Below are positions 57,260 through 64,000 of a stretch of 64,000 nt of DNA, in pieces; position 1 is the first letter of the stretch; each line of letters begins with the position of its first letter. The notes beneath the pieces were generated by a model. It was not told the origin of the DNA, searched no databases, and saw only the letters and a list, made by a program, of their open reading frames with translations. This DNA is from Lacticaseibacillus paracasei subsp. paracasei (GTDB lineage Bacteria > Bacillota > Bacilli > Lactobacillales > Lactobacillaceae): the NCBI RefSeq assembly GCF_000829035.1, contig NZ_AP012541.1, positions 1,674,001 through 1,738,000 of the forward strand, in the 5' to 3' direction. The translations under genes were made by a program, and so were the position numbers.

Positions 57260-58093
57260 TTGTTGTTTCAAACTTCTGCACGCGCCACGCTGCCCACCAG
57301 CCTTCGTGATCAACTTCAAGCATGGTTGATACCACGTAAACGGCAACACCAATTGCGCGTTGCCAAAACAATTTTAGTTAATGGTCATTATCGTAATTTT
57401 AATGAAAAAGTACAGCCTAGTGATGTTATCACGATGACTTATGATGAACCCACGCCACTTGCCTACGTTCCGGAAACGCCGGCCCTCACAATTCATTATG
57501 AAGATGATGATCTACTCATTGTCGATAAGCCGGCTGGTATGAAAACTCACCCAAACTTACCAGGCGAAACCGGTACCTTAATGAACCAGGCAGCCGCTTA
57601 TCTGGCCCCTTTTCCGGCGTTAATTACCCATCGGCTAGATATGGCGACCAGTGGTTTATTGGTCATCGCGAAGAACCCTTTAACGCAAGCCATCATTAAC
57701 CGACAGTTGGCTCTTAAAACCATGCATCGGGATTATATAGCGTTAGTACCGCAGGGAATTGCGGCCAGTGGCACCATAACGGCTCCGATTGGGCATGATC
57801 CTGATGATCAGCGTAAACGCATGATTAGACCGGACGGGGCATCGGCCATTACTCATTTTCGCCGGATCGCAGAAACGTCAACAACTGCGACGGTTGCGCT
57901 CAGACTCGAAACCGGCCGCACCCATCAAATTCGGGTACATTTAGCTAGCATTGGCTATCCAATCCTAGGTGATCCGCTTTATGCCCCTGATCAGACAACC
58001 TATCAGCGCATGTATCTGCACGCCTTTCAGGTTCGCTTCACAAAGCCGCTATCAGACACAACGTTGACGGTGACCAGTCCCCTGCCTTTTTGA
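57260..58093 (+). CDS. RluD/RluA-family RNA pseudouridine synthase
   Basis: The 277-residue protein has an S4-like N-terminal region (about 10-60) and the catalytic domain with LLIVDKPAGMKTHP, HRLDMATSGLLVIAKN (catalytic Asp) and GRTHQIRVHLASIGYPILGDPLY. The target RNA is unknown. The start is TTG with GAGGAAAT upstream. It is divergent from the PBP. Confidence 0.92.
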   Translation: MLFQTSARATLPTSLRDQLQAWLIPRKRQHQLRVAKTILVNGHYRNFNEKVQPSDVITMTYDEPTPLAYVPETPALTIHYEDDDLLIVDKPAGMKTHPNLPGETGTLMNQAAAYLAPFPALITHRLDMATSGLLVIAKNPLTQAIINRQLALKTMHRDYIALVPQGIAASGTITAPIGHDPDDQRKRMIRPDGASAITHFRRIAETSTTATVALRLETGRTHQIRVHLASIGYPILGDPLYAPDQTTYQRMYLHAFQVRFTKPLSDTTLTVTSPLPF

Positions 58094-58159
58094 ACAATTT
58101 TGAGCCAAAGTAATGGCACATACCATGGCAAGCAGCGGGCCACTAATTGTGTGACAACG

Positions 58160-58205
58160 AAAAGAGCTGGGTTTGACAAGGTTGACCTTGTTGCCCAGCT
58201 CTTTT
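58160..58205. terminator. bidirectional terminator between rluD-like gene and argR
   Basis: Stem AAAAGAGCTGGG / CCCAGCTCTTTT with an inner hairpin GACAAGGT / ACCTTGT. Confidence 0.88.
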
Positions 58206-58226
58206 GCTTGTGATGTTGCCAGATGG

Positions 58227-58682
58227 TTACGAATTGAAGGCTTGCCGATAAGCCGCTTCAAACCATTTTGCCTGCTTCTCATCCGGGCTAATCACGACAA
58301 TCGTGTCATGACCAGCGATGGTGCCGACAACTTGCTCAAAACCGATGTCATCAATAATCGCTGCCAATAAATTGCCGTTGCTCGGTAACGTTTTGATCAC
58401 GTTCATGAAATGCACCCGAGTAATTGACAGCCCGACTTCGCGAATTGAGCGACCTAACCGTTCTAACTGGGACTCTGAAGAGCCGCGAAAAATGGTATAA
58501 CGTAACGTCCCGGTTGCGTCCTGCGATTTGACGATCTTCATCTCGCGAATGTCGCGCGAAATCGTGGCTTGCGTCGCATCAATACCAGCCGCTTTTAATG
58601 CTGCCAATAACTCTTCCTGCGTGGCGATTGGCTTTTGATTAATGATTCGTGTTAAGGCCGCTTGGCGTTCACTTTTATTCAT
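58227..58682 (-). CDS. argR: arginine repressor ArgR
   Basis: The 151-residue protein has the N-terminal winged helix (MNKSERQAALTRIINQ, ATQATISRDIREMKIVK) and the C-terminal hexamerisation/arginine domain ending GTIAGHDTIVVI...GFEQVVGT. It binds ARG boxes with arginine as corepressor. GGTGGAGG precedes the ATG at 58682; an in-frame GTG one codon earlier is closer to the site. It is co-directional with argS upstream, as is common in lactobacilli. Confidence 0.95.
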   Translation of the reverse strand: MNKSERQAALTRIINQKPIATQEELLAALKAAGIDATQATISRDIREMKIVKSQDATGTLRYTIFRGSSESQLERLGRSIREVGLSITRVHFMNVIKTLPSNGNLLAAIIDDIGFEQVVGTIAGHDTIVVISPDEKQAKWFEAAYRQAFNS

Positions 58683-58705
58683 CACATGGCCTCCACCATT
58701 ATTGT

Positions 58706-58820
58706 TGCGCGGGAGTCAGTCCAAGAGACATCGGCGTGTAAGCGGCCTTAGATGTGATGGCCGTACTTTGACCATTGTGACCAAAGTCCTTATGCGTAGG
58801 TGTCTGGACTGACGAGCGCG
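58706..58820. repeat. palindromic repeat A, copy 8
   Basis: Outer arms GAGTCAGTCCA / TGGACTGAC pair perfectly, unlike other copies in sequence; core GGCCTTAGATGTGATGG with CCATTGTGACCAAAGTCC is imperfect. It lies between argS and argR. Confidence 0.88.
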
Positions 58821-58852
58821 TTATCGTCACTGCCGGTTGCTGACGCGCAAGG

Positions 58853-60535
58853 TTACATTTCTTCTGGCGCACCGACACCCAACAGTTGCAGCGCATTTGT
58901 TAGCACTTGTGTCGTCGCCTTAACCATCGCCAATCGAGCTGGCAGCTCACTGTCCTCAACCAGCACTTTGACATTGGCATAATACTTATTGAAAGCTTTT
59001 GCCAAGCGTAGTGCATACTTAGCAATCACAGAAGGTTCATATTCCTTGGCTGCACGCAAGACCATGCTTGGGTAATCGCCAAGGGCGCGCAAAACGTCCC
59101 AAGCCGCTGGATCACTTAAAGCCACTTCAGGCGCCGGGTCAATCGCAGCCTTCCGCAAAATGCTATTAGCCCGCGCGTTCGTGTACTGTACATATGGACC
59201 AGTTTCACCTTCAAAACGCACGACTTCTTCTAAGTTGAAGTCGAAGTTGTCTAAGCGTTCGTTCTTCAAGTCATGGAAAATGACGGCGCCGACACCGACT
59301 TCATGCGCAACTTTATCCGCATTTGGTAAATCGGGATGCTTTTCAGCAATTTGTTGTTTCGCCAGACCGACAGCATCGCGCAAAACATTTTCCAGTAAGA
59401 TAATGTTGCCTTTACGCGTTGACAACTTCTTGCCATTCGCCGTAATCAGCCCAAATGGAATGTGGTGAATATCATTCGCCCAGTCGTAACCCATTTCTAA
59501 CAAGACGGCTTTTAACTGCTGGAAGTGTTCGCGTTGTTCATTACCAACAACGTACAGGCTTTGAACAAAATGATAATGTTCTTTCCGGAAAATCGCAGCA
59601 GCGAGATCACGCGTCATATACAGCGTTGCGCCATCTGACTTCTTGATCAGCGCTGGATTCAAGTTATACGCACTCAAATCCACAATTTCGGCACCTTGAC
59701 TAGTTTTCAGCAAATGCTTGTCTTCAAGCCGCTTCACCACATCAGCCATTTTGTCATTATAAAAGGCTTCGCCATTGTAAGAATCAAAATCAACACCGAG
59801 AATTTTGTAAATTCGATTGAACTCAGCCAGTGAAACTGTGCGGAACCAGCGCCAAAGCGCAATGGCTTCTTCATCGCCATCTTCCAGCCGCTTAAACCAA
59901 GCACGGGCCTCATCGCCCAACTCGGGATTTGCCTCGGCCTTCTCATGAAATTCCACATAGTAATGCAATAGATTTTTGATCGGATCGGCTTTGACAGCGT
60001 CCTCGGATCCCCACTTCTTGTACGCCACAATCAGTTTACCAAATTGTGTGCCCCAGTCGCCAAGGTGATTAATTTTAATCGGTGTATACCCGATTTTGCT
60101 GAGAATGTTGGCTAAGGCATTGCCAATCACGGTTGAGCGTAAGTGCCCCATGGACATTGGTTTAGCAATGTTCGGGCTGCTCATGTCGATCGGTACATTC
60201 CCGCTGCCGATATTAGCATCACCATAATGCTCGCCAGCTTGCGCGATCACTTTCAACACATCGTGGGCAAAACTGATTTTATCCAGATAAAAGTTAACAT
60301 AGCCACCAACAGCCTTCACTTTTTCAAACGGGGTCACATCAATTTGACCGACCAAATCGCTCGCAATCATCTTTGGTGCGCGATGCATGATCTTCGCCAA
60401 GGAAAAGGTTGGAAAAGCATAATCTCCTAAGTCTGATGATTTGGGTGTTTCAATCAAGGACTTGATCGCAGCCGCGTCTAATTGACCGGCAAGTGCTGGT
60501 TCAAGTGCCTTAACAACAAGTTCTTTAAAATCCAT
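58853..60535 (-). CDS. argS: arginyl-tRNA synthetase
   Basis: The 560-residue class I enzyme has the N-terminal Add-1 domain, HIGH variant SPNIAKPMSMGHLRSTVIGNAL, KMSKS-like KKLSTRKGN, and a DALR C-terminal anticodon domain (FNKYYANVKVL). AGGAGGAAGTT precedes the ATG. It is controlled by the T-box upstream. Confidence 0.97.
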   Translation of the reverse strand: MDFKELVVKALEPALAGQLDAAAIKSLIETPKSSDLGDYAFPTFSLAKIMHRAPKMIASDLVGQIDVTPFEKVKAVGGYVNFYLDKISFAHDVLKVIAQAGEHYGDANIGSGNVPIDMSSPNIAKPMSMGHLRSTVIGNALANILSKIGYTPIKINHLGDWGTQFGKLIVAYKKWGSEDAVKADPIKNLLHYYVEFHEKAEANPELGDEARAWFKRLEDGDEEAIALWRWFRTVSLAEFNRIYKILGVDFDSYNGEAFYNDKMADVVKRLEDKHLLKTSQGAEIVDLSAYNLNPALIKKSDGATLYMTRDLAAAIFRKEHYHFVQSLYVVGNEQREHFQQLKAVLLEMGYDWANDIHHIPFGLITANGKKLSTRKGNIILLENVLRDAVGLAKQQIAEKHPDLPNADKVAHEVGVGAVIFHDLKNERLDNFDFNLEEVVRFEGETGPYVQYTNARANSILRKAAIDPAPEVALSDPAAWDVLRALGDYPSMVLRAAKEYEPSVIAKYALRLAKAFNKYYANVKVLVEDSELPARLAMVKATTQVLTNALQLLGVGAPEEM

Positions 60536-60559
60536 AACTTCCTCCTAAAATGATGATGC

Positions 60560-60752
60560 CACGAAAAAAGGACCCATCTCTCCTGTTCGAAGAGACGAGC
60601 CCTAGCCCGCGGTACCACTCTGCTTGACAATATGTCCACTCAAAGCACTGATTCTCAAAAGCGCGCCATCAGGTCCGACGTGATCGTTTGCACTATCCGA
60701 TCTCACTAAGAACCGCCAACTGACCTTATTTCCTCTTTCTCACAGAACCTTA
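60560..60752 (-). promoter_or_regulatory. T-box leader of argS
   Basis: The minus strand contains AGAGTGGTACCGCGG (plus 60608-60622), then stem AGGGCTCGTCTCTTCG pairing with GGAGAGATGGGTCCT and TTTTTTCG. Upstream sequence of about 130 bases has AGTGAG and paired segments of stem I. The Arg specifier was not fixed. It begins a few bases after tRNA-Gly. Confidence 0.92.
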
Positions 60753-60755
60753 TAC

Positions 60756-60826
60756 AGCGGTCGACGAGAATCGAACTCGCGACACCAGCTTGGGAAGCTG
60801 GAGTTTTACCACTAAACTACGACCGC
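60756..60826 (-). tRNA. tRNA-Gly, anticodon CCC
   Basis: The 71-base cloverleaf has acceptor stem GCGGTCG / CGACCGC with discriminator T, D arm TAGTTTAGTGGTAAAAC, anticodon arm CCAGC-TTCCCAA-GCTGG (CCC) and T arm GCGAGTTCGATTCTCGT. CCA is not encoded: the sequence continues GTATAAGG. No terminator separates it from the argS T-box. Confidence 0.96.
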
Positions 60827-60841
60827 AAATCAACGGATATA

Positions 60842-60869
60842 AGTATATCACGAGGGCTACATTTTGCAA
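60842..60869 (-). promoter_or_regulatory. promoter of tRNA-Gly (and possibly argS)
   Basis: TTGCAA, 16 bases, TATACT on the minus strand, 16 bases upstream of the tRNA. Confidence 0.78.
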
Positions 60870-60940
60870 AGGTCATCAAAGGTGACTTTTTCTATGAATT
60901 TGATGAGAAAAAATCTTAAAAATGAGTACCGGCAATTTTC

Positions 60941-60968
60941 TTGTTAATGTTTCTCACCGTGCTATAAT
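60941..60968 (+). promoter_or_regulatory. promoter of the HicB-like gene
   Basis: TTGTTA, 16 bases, TATAAT, 24 bases upstream of the start. Confidence 0.78.
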
Positions 60969-60992
60969 ATTAGTAAAGAAGGAGTGGTCGAG

Positions 60993-61379
60993 ATGGCAAA
61001 AACGGGACGTCACTATTATTTCGTGGCGCGCAACGAGAAAACCAAAACAGGTTATCACATTAGTTTTCCAAATATTCCTAACGCTGAGGCAGTCGGGACA
61101 ACATACGAAGAGACCGTTTATTATTCATATCGGGTCTTGGCTGACTTCCTGAGCCATCTGCCAAAACAAGAAGCGGAAATTCGTGCCTACACGCTTTCCG
61201 ATATTCCGGATACGGTTTCCAGCAATGTTTTCTATTCATTGGTGAGCGTCACGCCTGACTTTGATCCGCACAAAATGGAAACACATTTTACCTTGCCACA
61301 AACACCGCCTGCCGATATTCGACAAAAAGCAGCTAAACTGGCTGGATTAGTGACGCCAAATGATAACTTGGCTTTGTAA
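60993..61379 (+). CDS. HicB-like antitoxin-family protein without HicA partner
   Basis: The 128-residue protein has a HicB-type RNase-H-like fold at the N-terminus: HYYFVARNEKTKTGYHISFPNIPNAEAVGTTYEETVYYSYRVLADFL. No ribbon-helix-helix or helix-turn-helix tail is evident; the C-terminus is ADIRQKAAKLAGLVTPND. No HicA-like toxin lies on either side, so it is orphan. GAAGGAGTGG precedes the ATG at 60993. Confidence 0.78.
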   Translation: MAKTGRHYYFVARNEKTKTGYHISFPNIPNAEAVGTTYEETVYYSYRVLADFLSHLPKQEAEIRAYTLSDIPDTVSSNVFYSLVSVTPDFDPHKMETHFTLPQTPPADIRQKAAKLAGLVTPNDNLAL

Positions 61380-61392
61380 CTAGGTATTCAAC

Positions 61393-61575
61393 ATGCAAAC
61401 TTTTCGAATGTTGTTGTTAGTTATTTTTCTTGTTGGCGTTGGGTTAGCTTTGATCGGCCTAGTAAGTTGGTTGATTGCCCTATTGCGACACCGCGAAACA
61501 AAACCGATGCGGCGACTGACTTGGCTGAGCGGCGGAGTGGCGCTTGCGGCGCTGATTGTCAACGCGTTTACGTAA
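61393..61575 (+). CDS. tiny two-helix membrane protein
   Basis: The 60-residue protein has two hydrophobic segments (about residues 6-31 and 42-58) joined by RHRETKPMRRL. I recognise no family. It lies 13 bases after the HicB-like gene, has AGGT before the ATG, and ends before a terminator, so it is likely real and cotranscribed. Confidence 0.6.
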   Translation: MQTFRMLLLVIFLVGVGLALIGLVSWLIALLRHRETKPMRRLTWLSGGVALAALIVNAFT

Positions 61576-61622
61576 ACAACTTTGATTTAAGCGATAATTC
61601 TTAAGTCATCATTTCAAGAAGA

Positions 61623-61649
61623 GCACTGCCAGTGATGGGAGTGTTTTTT
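61623..61649 (+). terminator. terminator after the small membrane protein gene
   Basis: Stem GCACTGCCA / TGGGAGTG followed by TTTTTTG. Confidence 0.8.
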
Positions 61650-61716
61650 GTTTGGGATTGCACGGAATGGTCGTGCAATCAAATCGAGAATGAAAATTGA
61701 ACGTTGTTGCTTCAAA

Positions 61717-61834
61717 AACGCGTTCGCTGCCGCAGAAACTGGTGTGTAAGGACCTTGGAAGCAATGACCAAAGCCCGGTCATCACGTCCAAGGCCGCTTA
61801 CACGCCGGTTTCTAAACGCCTCAGCTCACGCTCT
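61717..61834. repeat. palindromic repeat A, copy 9
   Basis: Outer arms GCGTTCGCTG / CAGCTCACGC, flanks CAGAAACTGGTGTGTAAGG and TTACACGCCGGTTTCTAAACG, core CCTTGGAAGCAATGACC / GGTCATCACGTCCAAGG. It lies about 70 bases upstream of pyrD. Confidence 0.92.
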
Positions 61835-61904
61835 GAGGCGTTGACTGGTTTCTATTGTATTTCTATGCTTAAATAGGAACAGCAAATAATGAAGGAGTGG
61901 GCTT

Positions 61905-62843
61905 ATGACTGACCTGCAAACAAGTATTGGCGACTTTCAATTTGATAATGTGTTCATGAACGCAAGCGGTGTACGCTGCTACACCGAGGAAGACTTAGAT
62001 GCGTTGGCACAAAGTGATGCTGGGACCTTTGTCACTAAAAGTGCTACCCAAGCAAAACGCCTCGGCAATCCCAGCCCGCGCTATGCTCGACTAGAACTCG
62101 GCTCTATCAATTCGATGGGCTTACCTAATGAGGGCCTCGATTACTATCTCAACTACGCCTTGAAGTTTCAGGAAAAGCATCCAGGTCAATGGATTTTTCT
62201 GTCAGTTGCCGGCTTGACAATGGAAGAAAATCTCGCCATGGCACACACTATCGAAGACTCCGATTTTAATGGCTTGGTCGAGTTTAACCTGAGCTGCCCA
62301 AATGTTCCGGGTAAACCCCAAACCGGTTACGATTTTGACCGAACCAAGGAAGTGCTTACCAACCTCTTCACGTTCTTTACCAAACCAGCAGGCGTTAAAT
62401 TGCCACCTTATTTTGACCTCGCGCAATTCGACCAAATGGCTGCCATCTTAAATCAGTTCCCGTTGCAATTTGTGAATTCTATTAACAGTCTCGGCAACGG
62501 CCTCATGATCGATCCCGAAACTGACACAGCGTTAATTAAGCCAAAAGGCGGCTTTGGCGGTATTGGCGGCGCCTATGCGAAACCAATCGCACTAGCCAAT
62601 GTCCGTGCCTTTTCACAGCGGCTGGACCCGAAGATTCAGCTTATCGGCACTGGTGGTGTGACCAATGGCCGTGATGCCTATGATCTCATCCTCGCCGGTG
62701 CGAGTTTGGTTCAAGTTGGCACCTTGCTTCAAGAAGAAGGACCGGCCGTATTCACCCGCCTGAGCCGTGAACTTCAGGCTGTCATGCAGACCAAGGGATA
62801 TACCAACCTTAGCGACTTTAAAGGACAATTGAAAACCCAATGA
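61905..62843 (+). CDS. pyrD: class 1A dihydroorotate oxidase (fumarate-type)
   Basis: The 312-residue cytosolic FMN enzyme oxidises dihydroorotate, with fumarate as acceptor in class 1A. The active-site Cys lies in VEFNLSCPNVPGKPQTGYDF, typical of class 1A, with FMN motifs SINSMGLPNEGLDYY, GGFGGIGG and IGTGGVTNGRDAYDLI. GAAGGAGTGGGCTT precedes the ATG. No other pyr gene is nearby. Its stop overlaps the next gene (ATGA). Confidence 0.95.
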   Translation: MTDLQTSIGDFQFDNVFMNASGVRCYTEEDLDALAQSDAGTFVTKSATQAKRLGNPSPRYARLELGSINSMGLPNEGLDYYLNYALKFQEKHPGQWIFLSVAGLTMEENLAMAHTIEDSDFNGLVEFNLSCPNVPGKPQTGYDFDRTKEVLTNLFTFFTKPAGVKLPPYFDLAQFDQMAAILNQFPLQFVNSINSLGNGLMIDPETDTALIKPKGGFGGIGGAYAKPIALANVRAFSQRLDPKIQLIGTGGVTNGRDAYDLILAGASLVQVGTLLQEEGPAVFTRLSRELQAVMQTKGYTNLSDFKGQLKTQ

Positions 62844-64000
62844 CGAACGAAAAAATGAAGGTTTGGGCATACTTTAAACACAACGCTGGCGACTTTAGCC
62901 GGCATTGGGGCGCGTATATCATGCTCATCAGCGTCACTAATCTATTTATTGGGTTAGCTGTGATCCCGTTTTTTAATTTTGCTGCTCAGCAAACGTTGCG
63001 AATTGGTCACGTGCCTTACATTACCTTGACGAACCTCGGACAAATTCTGACTCATGATCCCGGAGTTGCTGCAGTTCTCACCTTGTTGGGGCTGCTACTA
63101 CTGTTATTCGTTTACTGGCAGTTCACCTTCTTGATTCTAGGTATTCAAAACATTCATCGGCAAACTCGCTTAAGCTTCTTTCAATTAGCAATCGCGACTT
63201 TGAAAAAAACCCACCGCCTAACACCGACAACCATCGCTGTCTTAATCGCTTACTTTGTTTTAATCTTTCCATTTTCAAGCGTTGTTTTCAAAACAAGCTT
63301 GCTGGCCAAATTAACCATTCCCGATTTCATCGTCGATTTTATTTTTGCCCGATGGTATCTCGGCCTACTGGTCATAGCGCTTTACATGATGGGTACCTGG
63401 CTCGCCGTTCGCTTGTTGCCGTTATTACCTGCTTTAATTTTGAGCGAAACCCCTCCTCGAAAAGCGGTTGCCAAAACTTGGCGGATGACGCGCGGCCAAA
63501 CTTGGCGCACATTGTTAGCAGTCTTGTTAATCTTCATACCGGTAGCTGTTCTGACCACTTTGCTGACCATTGGCCTATATTTACTTCAGTCATACTTGGA
63601 CAGTCACTGGGAACATTGGGCCTTACTTGGAGCAACCATCAACCTTGGTGTGTTGCAAGTGGTTATGCTGCTATTAACAGTGTTCTTTACCGTTATGCTT
63701 TATCAATTGGGAACCTCGCAGGCAGAGACATTTCAACTCATTCCCAACCAAGACTTGATTGCCCGAGTCCCAAAACGTCGGCGCAATCTTCTTTTCCGAA
63801 TTGGCGCCGTTGGCTTAATTGCGTTAGTCATCGGTGGCAGCAGTCTTTTCTACTACGCTTATCTGACTGGTGCACTGGCAAGTCAGCCGTTAACTATCTC
63901 ACACCGCGGGGTTGATGATGGTAACGGAGTCCAAAATACAATCCCAGCGTTACAAGCCACCGCTAAAGAAAAACCGGATTATGTTGAGATGGATTTGCAC
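62840..64000 (+). CDS. membrane-anchored glycerophosphodiester phosphodiesterase (3' end cut)
   Basis: The frame runs open to the window end (387 codons). Six to eight membrane helices fill residues 20-340 (glycerophosphoryl diester phosphodiesterase membrane domain), then LTISHRGVDDGNGVQNTIPALQATAKEKPDYVEMDLH begins the GDPD catalytic domain with the HRG motif and ExD metal site. It probably cleaves glycerophosphodiesters, perhaps teichoic-acid related, outside the cell. The ATG overlaps the pyrD stop. Confidence 0.88.
   Translation, partial: MTNEKMKVWAYFKHNAGDFSRHWGAYIMLISVTNLFIGLAVIPFFNFAAQQTLRIGHVPYITLTNLGQILTHDPGVAAVLTLLGLLLLLFVYWQFTFLILGIQNIHRQTRLSFFQLAIATLKKTHRLTPTTIAVLIAYFVLIFPFSSVVFKTSLLAKLTIPDFIVDFIFARWYLGLLVIALYMMGTWLAVRLLPLLPALILSETPPRKAVAKTWRMTRGQTWRTLLAVLLIFIPVAVLTTLLTIGLYLLQSYLDSHWEHWALLGATINLGVLQVVMLLLTVFFTVMLYQLGTSQAETFQLIPNQDLIARVPKRRRNLLFRIGAVGLIALVIGGSSLFYYAYLTGALASQPLTISHRGVDDGNGVQNTIPALQATAKEKPDYVEMDLH

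Noticed and set aside
1..64000. CRISPR array, prophage or transposase genes
   Set aside because: No regular direct repeats with spacers, no phage structural or integrase genes and no transposase motif were seen; the repeats found are dispersed palindromes.

Overview
The window looks like chromosome of a Lacticaseibacillus of the casei/paracasei/rhamnosus group: moderate GC, strong AGGAGG ribosome sites, frequent GTG/TTG starts, T-box control of tRNA synthetase genes, and Firmicute housekeeping blocks in their usual order. About 70 protein genes, one tRNA, three T-boxes, one ribosomal-protein leader, about 18 terminators and two families of intergenic repeats can be supported. No prophage, insertion sequence with a transposase, or CRISPR array was found. 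Two genes are cut by the window ends (a LiaS-type kinase at the left, a GDPD-domain membrane protein at the right).

Layout. 1-4 kb: liaS (partial)-liaF, greA, udk, mltG. 4-8 kb: pheST with a T-box. 8-12 kb: YodB-type redox regulator, HD protein, TrmH-family methyltransferase, acyP-yidC. 12-16 kb: OmpR-type two-component system, gnd, a DUF3781-like protein. 16.5-23 kb: yceD/ylbN, tmcAL, yqeM, rsfS, yqeK, nadD, yhbY, yqeH, yqeG (ribosome assembly, tRNA and NAD genes). 23.4-27.5 kb, plus strand: two VOC dioxygenases, an MhqD-like esterase, an NADPH:quinone-type reductase and a LOG protein. 28-29.3 kb: infC-rpmI-rplT with leader. 29.4-31.2 kb: SseB-like, membrane protein, histidine phosphatase. 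31.3-41 kb: thrS (T-box), dnaI, dnaB, nrdR, coaE, mutM, polA, a BI-1 family protein. 41.8-49 kb: murC, sftA, ytpR, ytpP, a small membrane protein, trmB, ytmP. 49-55 kb: ecsB/ecsA, hit, ytxH-like, prsA, yhaM, yheA. 55-61 kb: class A PBP, RluD-type synthase, argR, argS (T-box), tRNA-Gly(CCC). 61-64 kb: orphan HicB, tiny membrane protein, class 1A pyrD, GDPD protein.

Main points of interest. (1) At least nine copies of a roughly 115-base palindromic element sit in gaps between same-direction genes. Both stems differ between copies yet stay complementary, and two sites carry tandem pairs. (2) The plus-strand VOC/esterase/reductase cluster resembles the Bacillus quinone-detoxification (cat/mhq) regulon. 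An exact TACT-N7-AGTA sequence, the YodB operator pattern as I recall it, overlaps its -10 box, and a YodB-like repressor with a degenerate copy of the site in its own promoter lies 15 kb away. (3) infC appears to start at ATA. (4) tRNA-Gly(CCC) runs without a visible terminator into the argS T-box leader. (5) Two inverted copies of a MITE-like 170-base element lie at 8.0 and 27.6 kb.
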